A stretch of 64,000 bases of DNA from positions 20,897,320 to 20,961,319 of the forward strand of contig CM018035.1 in the NCBI GenBank assembly GCA_008638375.1. Direction: 5' to 3'. This document shows, in pieces, positions 1-10,936 of the stretch. The notes beneath the pieces were generated by a model, which did not search any database, had not been told where the DNA came from, and was given only the letters and a program-made list of their open reading frames with translations. Both the position numbers and the translations under genes were made by a program. Position 1 is the stretch's first letter; each line of letters opens with the position of its first letter. This DNA is from Nyssa sinensis. Taxonomy: Eukaryota; Streptophyta; Magnoliopsida; Cornales; Nyssaceae.

Positions 1-460
1 AATTCGAGGTTGAGTTATTTTCAAGTGGGAGAGACTAATATGGGACAAATTTGGTATCCTAAAAATATGAAAAGTTGTTTTAGAGTTATATTAGGATTGT
101 TTAGTTTTCTATTTTAATTTATTCATAATTTCTCTAGTTTTCTAGTTTTATTAGGATTAGAATAGAAAATATAGGAATTAGTAGTTTCCTATTCGAATTA
201 GTAGTCTTTATTGTAGTAGGATTAGTATAAAAATAGGAGTTTTGGTTTCATAGTCAAAGTAGTAGTGTTTTAACACTATAAATATGATGTAATAGGTTTT
301 TATGATGAAATTTTTTTATCAATATTAATTCAATTATGAATTTTGAAGAATTATTTTCTCTTGTTTGGGTGAGTTCTCATGTTTTTGTTTTATAAGAAAT
401 TCGACGTGTTCGATTCTCCTTTCACGTTTCCGTTCCGCATTAAAATCTGTCCTGTTATCA
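1..460 (+). mobile_element. 3' end and 3' LTR of a Ty3/gypsy element (left part outside window)
   Basis: A purine-rich tract (AAGTGGGAGAGA, 24-35) of the kind that primes plus-strand synthesis is followed at about 41 by TGGGACAAATTT and a 0.42-kb AT-rich block ending CCTGTTATCA at 460. The block has a TATA-like ACTATAAATATG near 284 and a polyadenylation-type region after it, the layout of a plant gypsy LTR. The internal region and the partner LTR would lie left of the window. The boundaries are my estimate, since no TSD can be compared. The short ORFs overlapping it are not genes. Confidence 0.6.
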
Positions 461-486
461 TCCTTACTTGTAAAGACTAATGAAAA

Positions 487-516
487 TGTGTGTGTGTGTG
501 TGTGTTTGTGTGTGTT
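487..516. repeat. (TG)n microsatellite
   Basis: Nearly pure TG dinucleotide run just downstream of the LTR. Confidence 0.9.
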
Positions 517-764
517 ATATACACACATGTGGATTATTATAAAAATATCAAAAGTTGGTTGGGCAATTTCTAAATTTTAATAAAATTGTAGTCGAAAAAA
601 AAATTCAAAATTTTGGGTCCTCCTACAAATCGGCCGTGAGTGTGGAAAAGTCCCAGCAAACCCAATATAGAATTTCTATGCAAACAATTTCCTTGATTCC
701 CAACACCTTTTCTTATCCTCTCCTACTTTCCTTCCGTTTTCTTCAATAATTCATGACACACCAA

Positions 765-929
765 ATGGATCTTCCTACCATCTTCACTATAGAAAACTCT
801 TCCCATATTCTTATATTTATTATCATCTTCGCCATCTTAGTTCACAAAACTCTATCCACAGACTCGAATTCTGGGTTTTGCATGCCAAAGAACTGCGGTA
901 ATGGACCAAATATAAGCTATCCCTTCTAG
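765..929 (+). pseudogene. RLK1: N-terminus of LRK10-like/WAK-type receptor kinase (signal peptide and start of GUB_WAK_bind)
   Basis: The ATG at 765 opens a 54-codon frame closed by TAG at 927. Residues 1-35 have a hydrophobic core (ILIFIIIFAILV) typical of a signal peptide. They are followed by GFCMPKNCGNGPNISYPF, the Cys-rich start of the galacturonan-binding wall-associated domain (GUB_WAK_bind) found at the N-terminus of LRK10-like receptor kinases. A full ectodomain would continue for about 200 residues; here it breaks at the stop, and a second copy of the CCAAAGAACTGCGGT block follows at 937, so the exon was interrupted by a small rearrangement. TM and kinase parts of the same family lie on the same strand from 6122 to 8190. 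That they belong to one original gene is inference from order and strand. Confidence 0.8.
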
Positions 930-999
930 ATATATGCCAAAGAACTGCGGTCATGCAGCATACTATTGGATCCATACATCTCTAATGTTCATACGCAGT

Positions 1000-1000
<1 letters not shown>

Positions 1001-1035
<35 letters not shown>

Positions 1036-1104
1036 CTGCATATATATATATATGTAGGACGTGAAAATATATATATATATATATATATACAGATATATAT
1101 AATG
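1001..1104. repeat. Compound (CA)n(TA)n microsatellite
   Basis: CA run followed by three TA runs broken by short unique bases. It sits immediately after the broken RLK1 ectodomain, and the (TA)n stretch could form a cruciform. The 72-residue frame across it is translated repeat, not a gene. Confidence 0.9.
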
Positions 1105-2204
1105 GTGTGTCATGAGTCATATACATATATGACGTGTGTGAGTATGGTGTAAAACTGTGTGCTCTTTGTTGTGTGAGTGTTATATAACTGACAGAGGTCG
1201 ACTAAAGAAAGAGTAGAGAGAAAGAGAGAAGGTAAGAAGGAGATAGAGAAGTTGGAAGGAGGGAGAAGTTTTGAAGAGAGAAAATCTGGACCATTGACTA
1301 AACAGGTATGAAATCTTTTCTTAAAGATTTAATTCGTCATGTTTATCGAAAACTAAAAGTTTAATGAAGAAATACGAGAAAAATAGTGAAAAAAACCTTA
1401 AGAAACCTAAATTGGGTTATTTCGACTTAAGCCAAATGATGTTTAGTGGCTGGGGACCAAATCTAGACCAGAAATATATCACAAAGAAGCAAAATCATAT
1501 ATTTACAATTTTTCCTCCCGGGTTGATTTTAAGTGTAATTTCGCCTTAAAAAAAATTATAGAAGTTCTAGTCCCTTCAGTATAGACAAACGCTAGTATTG
1601 AACATAGGTCCTTGGAATCATCGTGCTGCTGACAGAGGTATTTCTTGCTAATAAAAATTGTAGAAGGCAGTGCTATTCTACAAAGTATAGAAAATTGAAC
1701 GTTTATACCCGACTTGAAATCCCATAAGACAGCTAGTTTTAACTGAGCATTAACTATGTCTTGAAGATGAATCCTGTGATTATCATGGTGAAGTATAGAA
1801 GGGATGAAGAGAGGGCTGGCTCGATTATGAAGTTTTCAAAGCAATTGTTTTACGTCTCATTCAAAAAGAAAGTCTCAAATTTTATGTATTTATAATATAA
1901 TCAAATTAGAAATTTAAAATTAATAAAAATCTAACTTTATAAAATAATCTTCAATTTTATATATTTATAGTATGATCATATTAGAATTCTAAACTTAATA
2001 AAAATTTATTTCTATAAAAAATGTCTCATAAAGACTCCATAAAAAAAATTTAATTCTATTAATAGAATTTATTAGTATTGTACTATAATATTTTATTTCT
2101 ATCTATTTAGATTAAAAAATTTATGTAAAAATTATATTAATAGAGTTTTATTGAATGTATAACTCTATTTTGTTGAAAAATAATTAAACTTTATATTATA
2201 TTAT
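1105..2204. other. Gene-free AT-rich stretch
   Basis: No coding similarity recognised on either strand. It contains a purine-rich (GA) patch around 1200-1290 and AT-rich sequence from 1860. Probably intron or intergenic DNA of the decayed RLK1 locus. Confidence 0.5.
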
Positions 2205-2400
2205 GAAAAATTGTACTTTATATGACACGAAAAAAAAAAAATTACACTTCAAGTAATGTGCTAACAACAGTTTAATGTGTAGTACCAGAAGTTTATTATG
2301 TGTTACCATCAATTCTATTGGTAACACATACTACATAATAAATGGTTGGTAGTGCATACTTCAGTTTAAGTATGAATTTTTCGTAAGTGTAATTTATTTT
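2205..2400. repeat. Fold-back (MITE-like) inverted repeat
   Basis: A central imperfect palindrome pairs TTTATTATGTGTTACC (from about 2292) with GGTAACACATACTACATAATAAA (to about 2342) around a short loop. The outer arms (about 2205-2255 and 2370-2400) are also imperfect reverse complements (a TTACACTT...CGAAAAA motif on each side). This is the form of a small non-autonomous DNA transposon, but no convincing TSD could be read. Confidence 0.45.
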
Positions 2401-2645
2401 TGAATTAATTAGTGAAAAGTCTTTTAAAATAAGTACATAGTGACTAAAGTTCAAAGATAAATATTTCAACTCCAAAAGTCACGAGTTTTAAAATTATGTG
2501 AGTCCAATTCCTATAATAAGGACAATGCTTCGTTCCCATAAGTGTCATAATCTTGATGCGTTACGTATACAATTACATCTATATCATGTGACTATTTAGT
2601 TTTAATTAAAAAATAATTAAAATTTAAAAATATATGTACATTACA

Positions 2646-2699
2646 TAAATAATAGATTGTGATTAAAATACCTAAATAATAGATTGTGATTAAAATACC
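2646..2699. repeat. Perfect 27-bp tandem duplication
   Basis: Two identical adjacent copies of a 27-bp unit beginning TAAATAATAGATTGTG. Confidence 0.9.
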
Positions 2700-3462
2700 T
2701 AAGTAGAAAAAAATTCATACTACTGAATTTAAAATTTAAGTGTTGTTCCTGTAATAATAAGAGGTAGTATTATTATTTTATTTTTAACAACAAAATTACC
2801 CTTTTTCTCTTTTTTCAACCCAGATTTTTTATTTCGTCTTCATCCGGCTCCCTCTTTCTTCTCTCTCTTTCACCTCTGGATTTTCAGCAGCCAGTTGTAA
2901 TTAATGAACAAGAGCTCACTGTTCTCTGTTCCTTCTCTCATCACACCCACTTTCTGAGAGACAGAGAGAGCAGATGTCAATATGTTGTGCATCACAGTGT
3001 TGGTTGGCTAGAGGCTGGAGGTTGAAGAGTTTTGATTGCGTGTGATTCATCCCCATGAAAACATTTAGACATGTTACACTACGTGGCAGTATACTATTGC
3101 AATGATGCAGCTTATTTTAACCGATGATTTCTTTTAAGACCTAAAAATTGATCTGATACTAAAGTTAAGACTCAAGACCTAAAAATTGATCTGATACTAA
3201 AGGTAAAGGTAAGACTTGAAATTACTCTAATATTAAATATAAATTTAAAATTATTTTAATACTAATTGTAAAATTTAAAATTATTCTGATATCAATTAAT
3301 ACCAATTGTTAAATCTAAAATAATTCTTATACCTATTATTAAAATCCACAAAATAGAAGAGGATTCAAATAAATCACTACGTAGGTAGACGAAATCTTAT
3401 TGAATAAAAATATGCAACTCAATGTCTTCCAGCAATTATTTTCTGTGACAATCTCTCACATT

Positions 3463-3496
<34 letters not shown>
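3463..3496. repeat. (CA)n(TA)n microsatellite
   Basis: CA run turning directly into a TA run. Confidence 0.9.
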
Positions 3497-4768
3497 AAAT
3501 ATTATATTTAAATTTTATATTGATTAGAACATCTAATCTCATAAAAAAAATTAATATAAAATATATTATCCAACATTTAATTATAAACTTATTTAATTAT
3601 AGTAATGAACTTTCAATTTTCTTTAATGGTGCATTAGAGGCTTTACATGATGTGATATGCAATTAAGGTCATATTTAACAAAATTAAAAAGAAAAAGAAA
3701 AGAGAAAAACTATAGTTGGAGAGGTTTCTGGTCGGTAATGGCCAAACCATTATGCCCACTGTGTAAGAAAAAATCTTATAACTTTTATATAAAAAATTCT
3801 TTTTCAAAACTTGTACTTTTTTGTATTAGTAATTTTGTGAGTTGAGTCATATGGATTATCCTAGCCATAAAGTTGAAAATTTAAGAAGTCTCCTAAGTAT
3901 AATCAAATATGAAAACGTGTATAATTCAAGTAGAGTTGGCTCAACCATAATTCTAGAAATTCTCTTATAGCCCATTCCGAAGGATCTCATCTCATAATGG
4001 ATTGTAAATGAGTTGGATCAAATATGGGTTAAACCCAAATTTGACCCAAATTTAATGGATAAAAAATGGGTAGGTAAAATATGGGTTAAGTTAATCCAAA
4101 GTCAACCCATTAACTCATATTTGATCTTCTCTTATTATATATTTTTATTTTATACCCCATCAAATCTTAACTTTTTTTTTTTTTTAAATATATAGAAGCA
4201 TCTCAAGTTCTTAAAATCATGTAGGTCAAGTTTTGACCCATGACTTTTACTTAGTCTTAGAATAGTTTATTTCATGTCATTAGACCATCAATCTTTGATA
4301 AGTGATATTCATATTCGATACGTTGAATCAAAGTAATGTATTTTTATTTGAAAAAGAATAAAAATATTAATTAATTTATTTTTATTTCCAATTGCAAGAA
4401 ATAAATTAAGGTAGCAGTTTAATTAAATTCTAATGAATATTAATATGAAAAATCAAGTTCAATAATCAACTTTGATAGTTTCCTATACAGGTTTGAAGAA
4501 GTCTTTATTTTCTGAAACATTATTTATTGTATGTGTTCCTATGTACATATATGTTTGTATGTATATATCGAATAGAAGTCTAATTTTACCAATAAGGCCC
4601 CAAAAAAAATTTAATTGTGTTAAAAGAGCTTTATTTCATAGTTTTATGTATTACTTAATTTATATTTTATAAATTCAATTAGAATTACTTAATTATTGGA
4701 TTATATAATAGAATTTTATTAAACATATACATCTCTCCTATTTAAACAATATTATAATTTTATATTAC

Positions 4769-4897
4769 AAAATATATATATATATATATATTTATATATG
4801 AAACAAAGCATTAAAAATATTTTTATATATTATACATTTATTAGAGTTTTATTATATATTTTAATATTAAATAATTTATATATATATATATATATAT
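4769..4897. repeat. Two (TA)n runs in AT-rich DNA
   Basis: TA runs at 4769-4793 and 4877-4897 separated by AT-rich sequence. Confidence 0.85.
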
Positions 4898-6121
4898 TTA
4901 AAAAAATCTTATTTGGAATAGTCGTTTTAGTTCACCAATTGTCTTGAGCTGGCCGTAAATTCAAGTAATGTTGTCATATATCTCATGTATTACACTTTAT
5001 GTACTTGACCTTAGAATTGTATCGAGTTTAGAATTGGTCTTTAAATATTTAAAATGACCAAACATGGAGAGATTTGGAGGAAAAAGAAACTTTTTTAATG
5101 ATTTTTAAAAATGTCAAATATACTCTTAAATATTTGTGTTAAAAATTAAAGTTATGTAACAAAATGAATTTAATTGTCAAAAAATTTATACACTTTCTTT
5201 TCTTTTCTTTCCTATTAACTATTCAAACAAGAAATATATTTCTTCTTATTTCTTTTCTAAATATTCAAATAAGTTTAAGACTAATTAATACATTCTTTTC
5301 TTTTCTTTTCTTTTATCTTTCATTTTAAGTTATCGTTTCCTTTTTTTTCTCTTCAAAACTTCTCAAGAAAGGCTAAAAGAATTTAATTAGGTGCATCACT
5401 GCCTTGAAAGTTTGTCTTGTTGCCCTTTGGCATACTCGTTGGGCTTCAACGTAATGTCATGTATAGATTCGAATCAGATAAGGTGCTTAAATAAAAACTT
5501 CAGAATCAACTAAAATTATTGTATATATGTCCATTTTGCTATGATAATCTAAAAACTTTGCAACATTCCGTCATATTCAAGAAAAGTGGCGCACATTAAA
5601 GAGAACATCTATTGGTTGCTCCTAAACTTGAGTCTTGGGCAAATCTGGATAAGTGGCTCAAAAGATTTGTACTAAAATTTGCAAACTAGAGACCATAGAA
5701 ACCTTGGAAATGATCTGAAAGTCTTGATGTGTTACGGGAGATGATCATAATATTGAAAGCAGTGCTTTCAAATATTGTACCTTAGTACTTCATGATCATT
5801 AGAGAAGATAACAATAATCAGTTTGCACTATATGTGTGCTTATATGTATGCTTCTTTTATTAATTAATCTAATCAATTTCAGCAGTAAATTTTTAAAATT
5901 TTAATTGAACTAACATTTTTTTAGTCATTCTTCCAATTAGCTCCAGTTAACTCAAAACTGTTCGATTCAGTATTGATGGGAGGTAAAAACGAAATTAAGC
6001 AGGGGAGAAAAAACTTGAAAGAAAAAACAAAAAGTGTGGGATGTAATAATGTTAGAGATATCGATTCCCTTCGAGGTCCGATTTGCTCTAATTAACTGAT
6101 TGGTTCAATGTTTCGTTGCAG

Positions 6122-6160
6122 GTGTTGTTGGCTTCAGCTTGAGGTTGAAGTTGGCAATAC
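6122..6160 (+). pseudogene. RLK1: micro-exon before the TM/kinase exon
   Basis: A 3' splice site (TTTCGTTGCAG, AG at 6120-6121) is followed by about 39 nt encoding GVVGFSLRLKLAI-like residues, then GT at 6161. LRK10-like receptor kinases carry a small exon of this type between the ectodomain exon and the TM-kinase exon. The RLK2 pseudogene has the matching exon at 40274 (GFRIHLKKLAL-like), an independent copy in this window. A transposon-like sequence starts within a few bases of the donor. Confidence 0.65.
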
Positions 6161-6162
6161 GT

Positions 6163-6905
6163 GGGGGTGCAAAAATGGCCTGAAGGTCCGCGGTCCGGCT
6201 TGCCCAGCCTGATTTTTTTGCGGGCCTAGCCCTAGCCCTAGCCCTAGCTCAGGGTACCTCTATTTTGGGTTTGAACTTGCTTTTTTGAGTTGAGGCTCGA
6301 CTCGCACAAGTCCAAATACTAAAAAATCATAAACTCAACTCTTTAAAACATAAAATAATTATTCACTAGTTTCCAATTCAAATGATTCTCATTATTTATT
6401 ATTATTTGATTTACTACCAACTTGAAAAATCAATATCTACTTAATTTCCTTACCTTTCACTTCACATTTTCATTATTTACATCTCAATTCAAACTTCACA
6501 CCATTACCATACATGTAAATATTAAAGAATATTAGCTCTTCTTATATATCAAATACTTATCTTCAAGCTTTCTATTCAAACTATTAAATTATTTGTCAAT
6601 TGTACAAAAAAAAAAATTTCATTTATCAATTCTAACTTTTATAATTTTTTAATCTATTATACATTAACATTTTATTTGTTAATTATTATTGATGTAATTG
6701 TCTATGACTTATTTACAATTTTACAACAAAATTATTATTTTTAGTTCGTTAAGCCCATATTAAGAATTAGGGCTTCGAGTTGAGCTAAGACCTTATTCAC
6801 TGGGCTTGGCCAAGCCCGATCCGCTAATTTGGCAGGAGCTTGCAGTAGCCAAGCCCGAGCCCGGCCTAGCCCGCCTCTCTGTCAAGCCTAGCCCATGAGC
6901 CTTTT
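6163..6905. mobile_element. Degenerate non-autonomous hAT-like element in the RLK1 intron
   Basis: The left end reads GGGGTGCAAAAATGGCCTGA, like the ends of plant hAT MITEs, and both outer parts are unusually GC-rich for the region, with reverse-complementary GGGCTTGGCC/GGCCAAGCCC-type motifs (6200-6250 and 6770-6900) around an AT-rich centre. It includes (CCCTAG)n near 6228-6249. The right terminal inverted repeat is not intact and I could not read a TSD, so the family is inferred. Confidence 0.45.
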
Positions 6906-7153
6906 TTACAAAAAAATTGTAAAGAGGAAGGCGAAAAGGAAAAACTACGAAGGCATAAATTTTCGTTTCATTTTGCCTTCATAAATTTTGGTTTCTTAAT
7001 CATAATTTATTTCTCAATAGATATAGCAATGACAAATTACTGTGCTTAATGGGTCCTTTGTAGGATTTGTCCCTCTTTGATTCCAATAGTTTAAAGTAAT
7101 CAACTTCTACAGAAGTTAAATATATATATCAATATATGTTCATATAGTTACAG

Positions 7154-8190
7154 GTGCTTCTGCTACTGGAATGGGGATATTATTGACTTGTACCATTATT
7201 TGCTGCTTTAGATCTAAGATATCATCATATAAATCAATCATATTTTCGAAGATGAAAACAACTGATGATAAGAATATTGAAGCGTTCATTAGGCAATATT
7301 GATCTTTGGCTCCGAAAAGATATAGTCATTCAGATGTCTCTTCAAAGACAAACTTGGTCAAGGAGGTTTTGGTGGAGTGTACAAAGGAAAGCTATGTGAT
7401 GGTCGTCTTGTGGCAATAAAGATCCCATGTTAATGTTGTCACTCTTTTGGGGTTCTGCTTTGAGGGTGGCAAAAGAGCTTTAATTTATGAGTTCATGCTC
7501 AATGGATCTCTCGAAAAGTTTATCTATAGTAAAGGTCTTTCGAAAGTCGGTGGACACTTAGGATGGGGAAAATTGTACCAAATTTCAATTGGAATAGCTC
7601 AAGGACTAAAGTACTTGCATCGTGGGTGCAACACAAGGGTATTACACTTTTGACTTAAAGCCTTACAATATTCTTCTTGACGAAGATTTTTGCCTTAAGA
7701 TCTCAGCTTTTGGGCTTGCAAAACTTTGCAATTGGAAAGAGAGTATTGTATCAATGTCAGAAGCAAGATATATCACTCTAGAAGTGTTTAGCAGCAACTT
7801 TGGAGGAGTCTCACATAAGTTTGATGTCTATAGCTATGGAATGATGGTTTTGGAAATGGTTGGAGGAATAAAAAATATTGATGTTGGAGTTGGTCATACT
7901 AGTGAGATATATTTTTCACATTGGATTTATAAGCATCTTAAGCTGGATGAAGATTTGGGATTGCAAGGTGATATGAATACAGAAGAGAATGAAATTGCAA
8001 GGAGGATGATAGTAAGGGGATTGTAGTGCATACAAACTGATCCATCACAAAGGTCGATAAGTATTGCGATGGACATGCTAGAAGGAAGCATAGATGCCTT
8101 GGAAATCCAACCGAAACCATTCTTAGGTTCTCCTTCAAGATCAGGAGCAAATTTTTCTACCACTTCAATAATGTTACCATATACTAGCAC
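7154..8190 (+). pseudogene. RLK1: TM segment and Ser/Thr kinase domain of LRK10-like receptor kinase, degenerate
   Basis: After a splice acceptor (AG 7152-7153) comes a TM helix (GILLTCTIICCF), then the juxtamembrane NIEAFIRQY*SLAPKRYSHSDV, the glycine loop GQGGFGGVYKG, the beta-3 VAIKIP lysine, then [43 protein letters not shown] (catalytic loop) and VYSYGMMVLEM. The catalytic-loop wording is the signature of LRK10L/PR5K-type kinases. Damage: a stop in the juxtamembrane, a frameshifting deletion just before the glycine loop, loss of about 25 codons between VAIKIP and HVNVV (removing helix C), a one-base insertion near 7650, DFG changed to AFG, and TGG to TAG at 8024. Such kinases sit in the plasma membrane and signal from the wall; this copy cannot be active. 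Confidence 0.92.
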
Positions 8191-8572
8191 ACGTAGTATT
8201 CATACCCATATTGTACAGCTATACCTTGGCATATTCTCAACATATCATTGGAATATGTCAGTATCATTCCCTTTTGTATACATATATATAGGCCCTTTTG
8301 TACATGTATTATACACATTGAATACAAGGATTTTACCCACTTTCACCACTTGTGCAGCGTCACCCTGCCACATCATCTGCCACGCCAATGCCGCATCACC
8401 ACTTGTGCATCAGTGCCACATTATCTACCAGGTTAGCACCACATCATCACACCTGACCAATCATCGCCACGTCACTGCCACGTCAGCCACACTGCCACGT
8501 CAGCCCAGTTTGTTGATTTTTTACATTTTTTTCATTTCTGGGTTATTTTTTAGCTAACAAGAGGCCATTCCT
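8191..8572 (+). mobile_element. Partial LTR of a Ty1/copia element
   Basis: Follows directly on the kinase tail. It contains CATATATATAGGCCC (TATA region), TTGTACATGTATTATACACATTGAATACAAGG (a typical end-of-transcript block) and then a run of diverged CCACGTCAGCCAC-like decamers (8340-8505). The layout matches a plant copia LTR and its 3' part. It joins copia reverse transcriptase sequence at about 8575 without gag, protease or integrase, so the element is internally deleted. The exact start is uncertain. The frames across it are not genes. Confidence 0.55.
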
Positions 8573-8574
8573 AG

Positions 8575-9460
8575 GTATTTTTTACCCTCTGAATTCATTT
8601 TTGACCTATTTCTTGGGTCTTGAGATTTCCTCTGATTCTCATGGCTACTATCTCTCTCAGGCCAAGTATGCTTCCGATCTCCTCACCCGTGCTGGTCTTA
8701 CCAATAGCAAGACTACTTCCACCCCTATCGAGCCTAACGTTCCTCTCACTTCTCTCGATGGTACACCCCTCCGTGATGCTACCTTGTATCGACAGTTAGT
8801 TGGCAGTCTTGTCTATCTCATAGTTACTTGGCCTGATCTTGCCTATGCCGTGTATATTGTCAGTCAGTTTATGTTTGCCCCTCAGTCCTTTCATTATGTT
8901 ACTATTCTCCAGATCCTTCAGTATCTTAAAAGTACCCTCTTTCATGGTCTTCATTTCTCCGTCGACTCACCTCTTGAGTTACGTGCCTACTCCGATGCTG
9001 ATTGGGCAGAGGACCCGATTGGCCATCGTTCTACCACTGGCTACTGTTTCTTCCTTGGCACCTCTCTTATTTCCTAGCGTAGCAACAAACAAACTCATAG
9101 CTCGCTCTAGTACTAAAGCTGAATATCGCGCTTTCGCTGATACTACCCAGGAGCTTCTTTGGGTTTGATGGCTTTTTACTACCTTGGGAGTCCCTTTTCC
9201 CACTGCTATTGTTCTCTACTGTGATAATAGTAGTGCTATTCAGATTGCCCACAGTGATGTTTTTCATGAACGCACCAAGCATATCAAAATTGATTGTCAC
9301 TTTGTCTACCAACACATTACTAGTGGTACTGTTCGACTTCTTTCTCTCTTCTACCGATCAACCGGCCGACCTCTTCACCAAAGCACTTGAAGTCTGTTTT
9401 TCTAATGTCAATCTAGTGGTAGTCCTCTATTTATTAGACGAATATGGGTTCATTTGGTAG
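8575..9460 (+). pseudogene. pol: Ty1/copia pol fragment: end of reverse transcriptase and RNase H
   Basis: From FLTYFLGLEISSDSHGYYLS, the frame reads through the copia RT C-terminus (YLSQAKYASDLLTRAG, RQLVGSLVYL, RPDL-like WPDLAYAV) into RNase H (YSDADWAEDPIGHRSTTGYCFFLG). TAG at 9075 interrupts the usual ISW motif (TGG to TAG), a one-base loss follows near 9105 (ARSSTKAEYRA continues in another frame), and a second stop follows LLWV near 9166. Later pieces include YCDNSSAIQIAHSDVFHERTKHI and the terminal ADLFTKAL. Gag, protease, integrase and most of RT are missing, and no 3' LTR was found, so this is a dead fragment. Confidence 0.92.
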
Positions 9461-10488
9461 TAGTCTAAGAAAATGTAAAATCACATTTTTCGTGCAATAT
9501 AAGTTATTCATGTGTTTATCTGCATAAATGTGAAGAACATATTATTGTAAAGTTTTTTTTTTATTATTATTTGTAAGGATTATTATTCTGATAATAATGA
9601 ACAGAGAAAAAAAATAAAAAGAAAAGAAAAATCATTTTTCCCCAATAGAAGATGACTAAATACACCTCTACTTAAGTAATGTTTTCTCTTATTTACCAAA
9701 CAAAAACGTTCTCTTTATTTTTGGGTGATAGTATACCTCCACACCTCTATCTATGTAATATGCAAAAATTACTAGTGCTTATTCAATATTCATTCAATAA
9801 AAGAATTCAATAAAGATTTGACAATACGTGTAGTAGGTCAATGACAAACGATATTGACATCTAAAAAGGGTAAACATTTGCATTGTTACAAAACCATACT
9901 TGAGCTCTGTTTACATTTTTATAAGCATCAGGTATGCTGAGTGTTAACAATTTTATAACTCAAAAAACTAGATTATAAAAGAGAACAAGGAACTAGCTGA
10001 CTGACATGTTAGGAATATAATTACCTAACCAGGATCGGTGAGACACGAAAGTAAATAAGAAAACGAATCTAAATCATACGCACACACAATAACACAAATA
10101 TTTATGGTTTCACTATGATCTAAAAACTTTACAAGTTATTATAGATGCGGCTCCTTAACGATAAATACATACAATTAAGATAACAAGAAAATAATGTGAA
10201 ATATTAAAATACGATCGTAAAAACACTACCCAACCACGAGGACGAGGGACTAGTATCTTTTACTTATTCGAATCTAGAGTGTTGAACATGGCACTCCAAA
10301 AATAGAGGATACACAGAAAAACTATCAAGCATAGCCAAACTAAAAGAAACAACACTAAAAGGAGATACAATTAACTCGAGTCAATTGCTTAAACTCAAGC
10401 AACTTAACTGGTGTAGGCTCTTGGGGAGGTTGAGAAGATTGTTCTCAAAACATTCTAGTGCATATAAATCGCCCAATTATTAAAGTTG
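9461..10488. other. Gene-free stretch, possible old LTR remnant
   Basis: AT-rich with no coding similarity. TGTTAGGAATATAATTACC at about 10007 and the nearby ACACAAATATTTATGGTTTCAC resemble starts and inner parts of copia LTRs, but no partner or TSD was found. Confidence 0.35.
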
Positions 10489-10656
10489 TTAAGCTTTATG
10501 AACATTCTTCCAAGAACCAAATTTGCGTCTGCAGAGTGGAGGTTGTTCTTCCATTACCTTGCATTTCTTTCCCCCCAATATCTGGTAAACAACAGTAGCT
10601 AAGGCTAGCTTCTTCACATTGGCAATAATGAAGCTTGATTCATTTTTAGCAATGCT
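10489..10656 (-). CDS. Unrecognised 55-codon open stretch (possible exon fragment)
   Basis: On the minus strand an uninterrupted frame runs from after a stop at 10657-10659 to TAA at 10489-10491. It reads like ordinary protein (inner part FIIANVKKLALATVVYQILG then CRRKFGSWKNVHKA) with mixed charge and no low complexity. It has no clear ATG in front, so it would be a last exon. I do not recognise the family, and chance cannot be excluded at this length. Confidence 0.2.
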   Translation of the reverse strand, partial: SIAKNESSFIIANVKKLALATVVYQILGGKKCKVMEEQPPLCRRKFGSWKNVHKA

Positions 10657-10840
10657 TTATGAGAGATAAGATTGAATGTAAGGTGGAAAAATATATATTT
10701 TTACTTGATAATTATGTATTCTGTGTTTCAACTGGGAAAGATCAAAATGTTCTTAAATTCATTGGCAAGTTGAGACATGTAAAAGATTGTAGAAAAAAAA
10801 AAAAACAAACAAATACGAACTTGCTACTTTTCAAGCATAA

Positions 10841-10870
10841 CTAGTAAAGGTGCACGTGCGTTGCACGTGA
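10841..10870 (-). mobile_element. Helitron 3' terminus (hairpin plus CTAG)
   Basis: Read on the minus strand, a perfect 7-bp hairpin CACGTGC-AAC-GCACGTG (10853-10869) is followed by ACCTTTACTAG and then T. A short GC-rich hairpin about 10 bases before CTRR, inserted between A and T, is the hallmark of a Helitron 3' end. The body extends right and is interrupted by the chromovirus at 10937. A candidate 5' TC lies at 19688 on the far side, which would make a very small element of about 120 bp, so the 5' end is uncertain. Confidence 0.6.
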
Positions 10871-10936
10871 GTAAATTTTTGTAACAATTTATACATTTTA
10901 ATAGAATAATTTTAAAAGAAAATTAAAGAATAAATC

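Larger units (their letters stand above)
2401..6121. other. AT-rich intervening DNA between RLK1 ectodomain and micro-exon
   Basis: No coding region recognised. It holds a 27-bp tandem duplication (2646-2699), a degenerate 37-bp duplication (3138-3205), microsatellites (3463-3496, 4769-4793, 4877-4897), a patch of recurring TGGGTTAA/TTGACCC motifs (4010-4110) typical of old non-autonomous elements, and pyrimidine-rich (TTTTC)n runs near 5200 and 5300. If RLK1 was once one gene, this is its expanded first intron plus the lost remainder of the ectodomain. Confidence 0.5.

Noticed and set aside
934..1152. 72-codon frame after the ectodomain
   Set aside because: Starts in the duplicated PKNCG block but then translates (CA)n(TA)n microsatellite.
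6228..6249. (CCCTAG)n, telomere-like repeat
   Set aside because: Three to four units only, not the plant CCCTAAA type, and located in a degenerate transposon.
8069..8557. 162-codon plus-strand frame
   Set aside because: Runs out of the kinase tail into the copia LTR and CCACGTCA decamers; not a separate gene.
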